5,088 nt of DNA from CADAWZ01 sp045114665 (GTDB lineage: Bacteria; Vulcanimicrobiota; CADAWZ01): the NCBI GenBank assembly GCA_045114665.1, contig JBGUKW010000007.1, positions 1 to 5,088 on the forward strand, given 5' to 3'. Positions within the stretch are counted from its first letter, which is position 1. The number at the start of each line of letters is the position of its first letter. The position numbers and the translations under genes were made by a program. Below the pieces are notes generated by a model that was given only the letters and a program-made list of their open reading frames with translations, had not been told where the DNA came from and ran no database searches. Below, one piece after another: positions 1-5,088 of this stretch.

Positions 1-1890
1 TTTGGGACTTAGGAAAATAACAGCGTCAAGGCTTGGAACATCGACACCTTCAGAAAGACATTTTGCATTTGTCAAAATATTGCAATAACCCTCTTCAGGC
101 TCACTCTTTAATCCGTCCAAAAGCTGTTCACGCTGTAAGGCAGACATCGATCCGTCTATATGTTTGGCAATAGGTAATATTTTTTTTGCTTGATTGCCAT
201 TGTCTTTATTTTGTTTCTTATATAGGTAATCTTTTATAATATCGTATGTTTTTTGGGCATATTTAGAAAGGGCAATAGTTCCACAAAATGCAACAGCACG
301 CTTCATCGGATTTGGGTCTGCATTTGTAACGCTCTTGTCTGTGTCCATCATCAATTTAGACAATGCCGAAATACTGCCCATTATTCGAGATTTAAGCCCT
401 AAATCATCAACATTATTTTCTCTTGGTTCATACTGTTCATTTTGTGGTTCTTGTTTATTTTTATTTTTTCTATTTATTTTTTTATTGAATTGTTTATTCA
501 AATCTTTTAAGTCGTCAAAATTAATATCTTCATCAAGGGCATTTTGAGAAGTTGACAAAATAAAGACCTTGTAATCAGTCAAAAGTTTTTCTTTTACAGC
601 TCGTGAAAAGTTGAGGCGAAACATCTCCTCGCCATACATTTCGACATCGTCCATTGAACATAAAATGGAGTCGTCTTTCCCTTTTGCATTTTGTTCTCGT
701 ACTTTATTTTTTGCCTGTGCAGAATAAATCCTCGGTGTAGCTGTCATATAAATTCGCTTTTTTGCTCTTATAAAATCATTATCGTGTACTTTTGTAAATA
801 CACTTCTTGTTTCTTCATTTTCCGCATAACCAGTCGTCCTGTGTGCTTCATCACAAATGATAAGGTCAAGCGTGTAATCTTCGTTATATTCTTTTTCGTA
901 ATTATCAAGAGCTATTTGCACAGCTTCTATTGATTGATAAGTAGAAAAAATGACTGTAAAATGACCACTATTTCGACCTTCTGCAATCTGAAGAGCTATC
1001 TCATGCGGATCAGTCGAAGCAGGATAAGCCAAATCCTCCACAGATTCTACATTTGTGTCTTCATCTTTTTTGGTCTTTTTTGAAACTTTTTCATCAGAAC
1101 AAACACAAATCGCCTTAAATACTCCGTCATATTGATATTTCCACTCTCTGAGGGTTTGCCCCAAAAGTGCAATAGAAGGAACAAGGAACAATACAAAGCC
1201 TTTTCCGTTTGTCTCTTGTTCGGCAATCTTTAAGGAGGTAAAAGTTTTACCTGTGCCACAAGCCATAATCAATTTGCCTCTGTCGTGAGTCAAAAGGTGC
1301 TTATGTACGGCTTCGAGTGCCTCTTTCTGATATGGACGAATAGTTTTTAATGGGATATTGGGATCACGCTGTGGAGTATTTAAAATTACTTGGTTGTAAA
1401 GTTCGAGCCAGTCTATGTTGGAATTTTCAAGTTCTGTTTTAGTTATTGTTATTATGCGGTTTTGTTGATCGTGTGCCTCGTGGATTGCGTGGTCTGTCCA
1501 GTTGTTGGTGGAGGCAATAAAAAAGCGTTGATCAAATATTGACTTTCTGTTTGGATATTGTGGGTCTTTTGCAAATAGTCGATTTGAGGCAGCAACAAAT
1601 TTTGCTACATCTTCCTTGCTTACAAGTGTGCCTTCATCATAACATTTACACTGAATAGCCCAATATTCGCCATTTTTTGTAGTTGCTACAATATCTATTC
1701 CAATATCTTGACCACTGCCAAATTGCTTTTTTAATGGAAATTCAGACCAAAGGTAAATTTTGTCGATATTTTCTCTGTAAAGTTTTTCATAAAGAAGCCA
1801 ATTCTTAATCAAAAGCTCAAATTTATAGCCCTTGTCCCTTTCACTCGTGGCTTCTGTATTTAGTTTTGTGATTATCTCTTCAAAGTGCAT
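1..1890 (-). CDS. Mrr-like nuclease / SF2 helicase, N-terminal part of a Type ISP-like restriction enzyme (partial)
   Basis: The frame is open for 630 codons from the ATG at 1890 to the left edge, so the C-terminal part is missing. Residues about 20-110 look like an Mrr-type PD-(D/E)XK nuclease: GIDIVAT (D66), then AIQCKCY (Q80, K82), the D...QxK catalytic signature. From about residue 183 comes a superfamily 2 helicase: IRPYQKEAL, Walker A ACGTGKT (K215), STYQS, Walker B IICDEAH (347-350), motif III MTATP (382-386), and motif V-like CLSEGVDVPSLDAVIF (611-626). Motif VI would follow just outside. In Type ISP enzymes such as LlaGI and LlaBIII, known from the family, this nuclease-helicase half drives ATP-dependent translocation and is followed by a methylase and a target-recognition domain; those parts are not seen here. 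A stand-alone nuclease-helicase remains possible. The start is firm: an in-frame TGA at 1914-1912 excludes upstream starts, and AGGAG (1906-1902) lies 11 nt before the ATG. Lys/Asn-rich stretches at about 268-280 and 465-493 look like flexible inserts. It is transcribed away from cas12a. Confidence 0.85.
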   Translation of the reverse strand, partial: MHFEEIITKLNTEATSERDKGYKFELLIKNWLLYEKLYRENIDKIYLWSEFPLKKQFGSGQDIGIDIVATTKNGEYWAIQCKCYDEGTLVSKEDVAKFVAASNRLFAKDPQYPNRKSIFDQRFFIASTNNWTDHAIHEAHDQQNRIITITKTELENSNIDWLELYNQVILNTPQRDPNIPLKTIRPYQKEALEAVHKHLLTHDRGKLIMACGTGKTFTSLKIAEQETNGKGFVLFLVPSIALLGQTLREWKYQYDGVFKAICVCSDEKVSKKTKKDEDTNVESVEDLAYPASTDPHEIALQIAEGRNSGHFTVIFSTYQSIEAVQIALDNYEKEYNEDYTLDLIICDEAHRTTGYAENEETRSVFTKVHDNDFIRAKKRIYMTATPRIYSAQAKNKVREQNAKGKDDSILCSMDDVEMYGEEMFRLNFSRAVKEKLLTDYKVFILSTSQNALDEDINFDDLKDLNKQFNKKINRKNKNKQEPQNEQYEPRENNVDDLGLKSRIMGSISALSKLMMDTDKSVTNADPNPMKRAVAFCGTIALSKYAQKTYDIIKDYLYKKQNKDNGNQAKKILPIAKHIDGSMSALQREQLLDGLKSEPEEGYCNILTNAKCLSEGVDVPSLDAVIFLSPK

Positions 1891-1901
1891 TGTAAATGTT
1901 T

Positions 1902-1933
1902 CTCCTAAAATTCATTTAGGAGGCTAATCCCCC
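1902..1933 (-). promoter_or_regulatory. Shine-Dalgarno of the nuclease-helicase inside a possible translational switch hairpin
   Basis: Read on the minus strand, the leader holds three adjacent segments. GGGGG (1933-1929) is followed by CTCCTAAA (1922-1915), then TTTAGGAG (1909-1902), which contains the ribosome binding site. CTCCTAAA and TTTAGGAG pair perfectly over 8 bp around a 5-nt loop, which would bury the Shine-Dalgarno. The same CCTCC can instead pair with the upstream A+GGGGG (6 bp with one G-U), which would free it. The complementarity is seen directly; the switching role is inferred. Confidence 0.45.
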
Positions 1934-1942
1934 TGTCTCTTC

Positions 1943-1971
1943 TCTTTATCTTTTATTAAATATTTCCACAA
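1943..1971 (-). promoter_or_regulatory. Weak candidate promoter for the nuclease-helicase
   Basis: On the minus strand, TTGTGG (1971-1966) is followed 17 nt later by TAAAGA (1948-1943). Only about half of the consensus positions match. A start near 1936 would give a leader of about 46 nt beginning just before the GGGGG segment of the hairpin switch. The spacing is right, but in such AT-rich DNA this could be chance. Confidence 0.22.
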
Positions 1972-1996
1972 AATTTATCTTTTGCCTTTAAAACTA

Positions 1997-2025
1997 TTGC
2001 ATTTATTCAAATCTTGTGCTATAAT
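1997..2025 (+). promoter_or_regulatory. Candidate sigma-70 promoter with extended -10, facing cas12a
   Basis: TTGCAT (1997-2002) is separated by 17 nt from a perfect TATAAT (2020-2025), which is preceded by TG at 2017-2018 in the extended -10 position (TGnTATAAT). This is the best promoter match in the intergenic region. Transcription would start near 2032, about 315 nt before the cas12a ATG. Such a long leader suggests either a regulated 5' UTR or a separate small RNA made from this promoter. It is also possible that cas12a uses a nearer promoter. Confidence 0.5.
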
Positions 2026-2043
2026 ATTTATAAATAAAATCCT

Positions 2044-2073
2044 CTGTTTAAAGTTATTTTTTGACTGTTTAAA
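2044..2073 (+). repeat. Two direct copies of CTGTTTAAA, 21 bp apart
   Basis: The 9-mer CTGTTTAAA occurs at 2044-2052 and again at 2065-2073. The copies are 21 bp apart start to start, which is two helical turns and would place a bound protein on the same DNA face. They lie just downstream of the predicted start of the promoter at 1997-2025. They could be a tandem operator or relics of CRISPR repeat 5' ends, many of which begin GTTTAAA. The AT-rich background makes chance a real alternative. Confidence 0.4.
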
Positions 2074-2090
2074 ATGTAAATTTCTTTAAT
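2061..2090 (+). promoter_or_regulatory. Second, weaker candidate promoter facing cas12a
   Basis: TTGACT (2061-2066) matches the -35 consensus at five of six positions and is followed, after an 18-nt spacer, by TTTAAT (2085-2090). It overlaps the repeat-like segment and the CTGTTTAAA repeats, so the three readings of this DNA are partly exclusive. It is weaker than the extended -10 site upstream. Confidence 0.25.
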
Positions 2091-2096
2091 TTATAG
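2067..2096 (+). repeat. Degenerate Cas12a-type CRISPR repeat-like segment (speculative)
   Basis: The segment starts GTTTAAAA, has AAATTTCT in the middle and ends TTATAG. Cas12a repeats generally begin GTTTAAA or GTCTAAG and carry AATTTCTACT followed by a short loop and GTAGAT. Here the distance between the two blocks is about 5 nt shorter than in the Francisella repeat, and the stem is damaged: CTTTA can pair with TATAG around ATT with one T-T mismatch, instead of the canonical TCTAC/GTAGA. It is a single copy, not an array. It may be a relic repeat or a crRNA-like regulator, or a coincidence of AT-rich sequence. Confidence 0.25.
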
Positions 2097-2220
2097 TTTG
2101 ACAGTTCGCCTTTTTAAATAAAGGCGTGTATTGAAACATTGAATGTGTTGGACTTGCTCCATAAGTTGGATTGTTTGCCTCCTCACATAGGTAAATTATC
2201 ACTAACTTTTTACATAGAGA

Positions 2221-2246
2221 ATTTTTTTTATTTATCGAAAAAAAAT
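2221..2246. repeat. T8/A8 inverted repeat
   Basis: ATTTTTTTT (2221-2229) and AAAAAAAAT (2238-2246) form a 9-bp, all A:T inverted repeat around an 8-nt spacer. Phased A-tracts of this kind can bend DNA or help RNA polymerase bind. The T-run could also contribute to ending an upstream plus-strand transcript, and the A-run a minus-strand one. There is no G+C-rich stem, so it is not a canonical intrinsic terminator. Confidence 0.35.
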
Positions 2247-2347
2247 ATTATGCAAAGTAAAAAAAACTATAAATAACATAACAAAAATAAAACAGAAAAA
2301 TTACAAAAATTTAAAAAAACATAAAATAACGAAAGAAAAAAGAAAAA
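2238..2347 (+). promoter_or_regulatory. A-rich, structure-poor leader immediately upstream of cas12a
   Basis: These 110 nt are strikingly rich in A on the coding strand and nearly free of G and C, so an RNA here should be single-stranded. Two weak -10-like boxes are present, TATTAT (2246-2251) and TATAAA (2268-2273), neither with a good -35. There is no clear Shine-Dalgarno before the ATG at 2348, only a purine run (GAAAGAAAAAAG). Initiation may rely on the unstructured A-rich leader. Confidence 0.35.
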
Positions 2348-5088
2348 ATGATAGAAGGAATGACAAAACTGTTTTCAGTTACAAAGACAATACGCTTTGA
2401 ATTACGCCCAATCGGTAAAACAGCAGAAAATCTCGAAAAAAATAAAACTATATCCAAAGATGAAACAATAAATACTGATTCTAAACAAATAAAATTATGG
2501 CTTGATGAACTTCACAAAGAATACATAGAAAAAACATTACAAAAACTATCTGAAAATAAAAATTTTAAGGAAGAACTCAAAAAATACGAAGAAATACATT
2601 TACAAAATAATTCTCAACTTGAAAAAGAAGAGAAAAAAAATATTGATGTTCTGATCAAAATGATAAAAGATGGTCTGACAAAACCAAAAGAAGAATATGA
2701 AAAACTTTTTGGAAAATATAAAATAAATGCCCTTCTTGAATATTACAAAGATGAACCAATCAAATTAGAAATAATAGAAAAATTCAAAAATTTTACAACT
2801 TATTTTATCAATTATGATGAAGCAAGAAAAAATATCTATACAGGTGAATCTAAAAAAGGTTCAATAACAAATAGGCTCATCAATGAAAACTTGCCTGTCT
2901 TCTTTAAAAATATACAAAATCTACAAAAAATAACAAAACATATAACAACACTAAGAGACGATATAAAAAAATCGTTTAATATTGATATTGAAGAATTTCA
3001 AAATATCGAAAATTTTGCAAATATGCTGACACAAGGCAAAATTGAAAGATATAACCTCGCAATAAATGGAAAATTTGATGAAGAAAATAAGAAATTAAAG
3101 GGAATAAATGAATACATAAATTTATTTAATCAACAAAATAAGGAAGAATTTCTTCCCTATTTGAAGTCAATGTACAAACAAATTTTAAGTGACTCCAATG
3201 TATTCTTTCAAGAAAAAATTGCAAACGATAAAGAAGCAATAGACCTAATAAATAAATTCTTAAATGAACAAAATATAGATTGCATTTCAGATATATTTAC
3301 TGATATTGCTACAAAATATGATACAGACAAAATATATATAAAAAACACCTATATAAATACAATTTCTCAGAAAATTTATAATAACTGGAATCATATAAAC
3401 GAGTTAAGAGAAAAAGAATACGACGAAATAAATATCAAAAACAATAAAAAAATTACCCAAACATACCTCAAAAACAGAAAAACAAATCTGAATAAAGAAA
3501 AATATATATCAATAAATAAAATCAGTGAGCTTTCAAATAAATACGATACTGAGACAAAAATAGATATATATTCAACTATTGAAAACATAGTAAAAACACT
3601 CATAAACAACTATTCAAATGAATATAAAAATGTCTCTCCAATTTTGGCAGAACAATATACAACAAATGAGAAAAATCTTGTAAAAAAAGATAAAGACTCT
3701 GAAGATATAAAAAGATTTTTGGATTCAATAAAAGATATTCAGTCATTTATTTCATATTTTATTATATCCAAAGAAGATATTTGTGATACCGAATCAAAAT
3801 TTTATGATGTATTGAACTATGAAAATATATCTCAAATAATTCCTATATATAATAAGATAAGAAACTATATAACACAAAAAGAATTTTCAAGTGAAAAAAT
3901 AAAAATCAATTTTGATTCTGGAAACATACTTGCAGGCTGGGATATAAATAAAATAAATGACAATCTTGGACTTATATTTAAGCAAAAAGAAAATAATAAA
4001 ACAAAATATTTTATTGGAATAATAAATAAAAATAACAAACCTAAATTAGATTTGATAACAGAAGATGAATTTACTTTAGGTTGTTATGAACAAATGATAT
4101 ATAAATACATTCCTGATCCATCTAAAACCCTACCACATATTTTCTTTTCTGAAAAATATAATCATCCTGATAAGAAATATATAAAAGAAATTTATGGCAA
4201 AGCCCAACATAAAAAAGGGGATAATTTTAATATTGATTCCCTCCACAAAATCATTGATTATTATATAAAGTCAATTATAAATTATGAAGACTGGAAAAAA
4301 TATTTTAATTTCCAATTTAGAGATATAGAAGAATATACAGAATACAGTCAATTTATAAATGATGTACAACAACAAGGTTACAAAATATCTTTCAAGTATA
4401 TAAAAGAAGACAAAATACATGAAATGGTTTCCAATAATCAAATGTATCTTTTTCAAATATACACAAAAGATTTTTCAGAATACTCAAAAGGAAAACCCAA
4501 TCTTCAGACAATATACTGGGAAAATTTGTTTGATCCACAAAATCTATCAGAAGCAGTTTATAAACTCAGTGGAGGAGGTGAAATATTCTATAGAAAACAC
4601 AGTATTGAAAAACATATCACACATAAAAAAAACGAATACATAGCAAATAAAAATAAATACAATTCTAAAAAGCAAAGTATTTTTGGATATGATCTTATAA
4701 AAGACAAGAGATATACTGAAGATAAATTTATGCTTCATATTCCAATAGAAATAAACTATATATCTAAAAATGAAAATAAAAAATCAATAAATCTAAAAAT
4801 TAGAAATAAAATTAAAAACAATGACGATATTAAGATAATTGGCATAGACAGAGGAGAAAGACATCTCGCCTATTATAGTTTGATCAATTCAAAAGGTGAA
4901 ATCATAGAGCAAGAATCACTAAATCAAATAAAAGAAAAATTCATAAAAGATTATCACGATTTACTGAATAAAAAAGAAAATGAGCGTGCAGAAGCAAGAC
5001 AAAATTGGAAAACAATAGATAATATAAAAGAACTCAAAGATGGTTATATGAGCCAAGTTGTCCATAAAATCACAGAACTTGTCAAAAA
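2348..5088 (+). CDS. cas12a: CRISPR-associated endonuclease Cas12a (Cpf1), type V-A effector, N-terminal 913 residues
   Basis: Cas12a processes its own crRNAs and cuts DNA next to a T-rich PAM. The frame is open to the right edge; about 300 residues are missing if it is Lb-sized (1,228 aa). The N-terminus has the family TKTIRFELRPIGKT block (WED-I). REC1 shows ARKNIYTG (159-166) and KGINEYINLFNQQ (251-263). WED-II/PI has AGWDINK (529-535) and TLPHIFFSEK (594-603). WED-III has QMYLFQIYTKDFS (698-710) and ITH, ANK and IKDKR, placing the crRNA-processing residues at H759, K768 and K785. RuvC-I is IGIDRGERHLAYY with catalytic D834. The bridge helix is ARQNW (W887), then GYMSQVVHKI. RuvC-II, Nuc and RuvC-III are outside. 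An in-frame TAA at 2327-2329 limits the start to ATG 2348 or ATG 2360 (residue 5); 2348 is preferred but neither has a good ribosome binding site. The PAM-contact lysine of the LPK motif is histidine (H597). Codon use is much more A-rich than in the divergent helicase gene. Confidence 0.97.
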   Translation, partial: MIEGMTKLFSVTKTIRFELRPIGKTAENLEKNKTISKDETINTDSKQIKLWLDELHKEYIEKTLQKLSENKNFKEELKKYEEIHLQNNSQLEKEEKKNIDVLIKMIKDGLTKPKEEYEKLFGKYKINALLEYYKDEPIKLEIIEKFKNFTTYFINYDEARKNIYTGESKKGSITNRLINENLPVFFKNIQNLQKITKHITTLRDDIKKSFNIDIEEFQNIENFANMLTQGKIERYNLAINGKFDEENKKLKGINEYINLFNQQNKEEFLPYLKSMYKQILSDSNVFFQEKIANDKEAIDLINKFLNEQNIDCISDIFTDIATKYDTDKIYIKNTYINTISQKIYNNWNHINELREKEYDEINIKNNKKITQTYLKNRKTNLNKEKYISINKISELSNKYDTETKIDIYSTIENIVKTLINNYSNEYKNVSPILAEQYTTNEKNLVKKDKDSEDIKRFLDSIKDIQSFISYFIISKEDICDTESKFYDVLNYENISQIIPIYNKIRNYITQKEFSSEKIKINFDSGNILAGWDINKINDNLGLIFKQKENNKTKYFIGIINKNNKPKLDLITEDEFTLGCYEQMIYKYIPDPSKTLPHIFFSEKYNHPDKKYIKEIYGKAQHKKGDNFNIDSLHKIIDYYIKSIINYEDWKKYFNFQFRDIEEYTEYSQFINDVQQQGYKISFKYIKEDKIHEMVSNNQMYLFQIYTKDFSEYSKGKPNLQTIYWENLFDPQNLSEAVYKLSGGGEIFYRKHSIEKHITHKKNEYIANKNKYNSKKQSIFGYDLIKDKRYTEDKFMLHIPIEINYISKNENKKSINLKIRNKIKNNDDIKIIGIDRGERHLAYYSLINSKGEIIEQESLNQIKEKFIKDYHDLLNKKENERAEARQNWKTIDNIKELKDGYMSQVVHKITELVK

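Larger units (their letters stand above)
2032..2230 (+). ncRNA. Candidate structured leader or small RNA upstream of cas12a
   Basis: If the promoter at 1997-2025 works, its transcript passes several local hairpins. CGCCTTT (2107-2113) pairs with AAAGGCG (2120-2126), a perfect 7-bp stem with a 6-nt loop. GACTT (2151-2155) pairs with AAGTT (2163-2167), with one G-U. GTTTGCCT (2173-2180) pairs with AGGTAAAT (2189-2196), with two G-U pairs. A run of eight T (2222-2229) follows and could end a short RNA, although no strong stem abuts it. No known RNA family is recognised. The stems are seen; the existence of the RNA is inferred. Confidence 0.2.
1891..2347. other. 457-bp divergent intergenic region, no protein-coding gene seen
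   Basis: This is the head-to-head spacer between the nuclease-helicase and cas12a. I see no convincing coding frame, tRNA, intact CRISPR repeat or canonical terminator. It falls into three parts: the helicase leader (1891 to about 1980); a middle part (about 1997-2230) with promoter-like sites, a degenerate Cas12a-repeat-like segment and small hairpins, including the only sizeable G+C-containing stems; and a very A-rich part (2238-2347) directly before cas12a. Both genes must be controlled from here unless they are read from outside. Confidence 0.8.

Noticed and set aside
335..933. Two plus-strand open frames of 70 and 80 codons (335-547, 691-933)
   Set aside because: They lie antisense inside the continuous 630-codon nuclease-helicase frame, are Ser/Phe/Cys-rich as expected from reading an AT-rich gene backwards, and lack ribosome binding sites and recognisable domains.
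2021..2049. Minus-strand promoter using TATTAT (2026-2021)
   Set aside because: The expected -35 position (2049-2044) reads AAACAG, a poor match, and the box is simply the complement of the plus-strand TATAAT.
2098..2126. Perfect -35 hexamer TTGACA at 2098-2103
   Set aside because: At 16-18 nt downstream the sequence is the G+C-containing hairpin arm (AAAGGCG), with no -10-like hexamer, so it does not form a promoter.
2107..2126. CGCCTTT/AAAGGCG hairpin as an intrinsic terminator
   Set aside because: Neither strand has a T-run directly after the stem, so it fails as a terminator for either gene; it is kept only as an RNA-structure element.
1891..2347. A CRISPR array in the intergenic region
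   Set aside because: There is no repeated 30-40 nt unit and no intact TCTAC-loop-GTAGA stem. Only one degenerate repeat-like segment is present.
3391..4738. Short open frames inside cas12a (minus strand 3391-3609, 4271-4456 and 4547-4738; plus strand 4419-4643)
   Set aside because: They are shadows of the A-rich cas12a frame. The minus-strand ones look membrane-like only because antisense Lys/Asn codons read as Phe/Leu/Ile.
1..5088. An alternative genetic code with TGA read as glycine (as in some candidate-phylum bacteria)
   Set aside because: Neither long frame contains an internal TGA, and glycine is encoded by ordinary GGN codons throughout, so the standard code explains the window.

Overview
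The window holds two divergently oriented, incomplete genes separated by a 457-bp AT-rich intergenic region. Both belong to prokaryotic anti-phage defence families. On the minus strand, running off the left edge, are the first 630 residues of a nuclease-helicase: an Mrr-like PD-(D/E)XK nuclease domain followed by a superfamily 2 helicase. This matches the N-terminal half of a single-chain Type ISP-like restriction-modification enzyme. On the plus strand, running off the right edge, are the first 913 residues of Cas12a (Cpf1), the type V-A CRISPR effector. It includes the WED, REC, PAM-interacting, RuvC-I and bridge-helix regions. RuvC-II, Nuc and RuvC-III lie beyond the window, as would any cas4/cas1/cas2 genes or CRISPR array; none of these is visible here.

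The host is a bacterium (an archaeon is less likely) with an AT-rich genome that uses the standard code: neither frame contains an in-frame TGA. Cas12a residue numbering at the key sites closely tracks the Lachnospiraceae (Lb) protein as I remember it. That fits a gut or rumen type of host, but I cannot name the organism. The two genes differ in base composition: hand counts of three 60-base lines each give about 37% G+C for the helicase and about 26% for cas12a. This suggests they were assembled from different sources.

The intergenic region (1891-2347) is the least ordinary part. Next to the helicase start, the leader could fold so that its Shine-Dalgarno sequence is buried in an 8-bp hairpin, with an upstream G-run able to compete for the same strand. 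Towards cas12a there is a strong-looking extended -10 promoter at 1997-2025, more than 300 bp before the cas12a start. After it come a degenerate Cas12a-repeat-like segment (about 2067-2096), a short near-duplicate of sequence nearby, several small hairpins, a T8/A8 inverted repeat, and an A-rich unstructured leader. This layout could be a structured 5' leader, or a small crRNA-like RNA with a role in cas12a autoregulation; the latter is speculative.

Within Cas12a, the catalytic RuvC-I aspartate (D834) and the three pre-crRNA-processing residues (H759, K768, K785) are present. The lysine of the family's LPK motif, which contacts the PAM duplex (K595 in Lb, K607 in As, K671 in Fn), is replaced by histidine (H597). 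That is the most testable protein-level oddity here.
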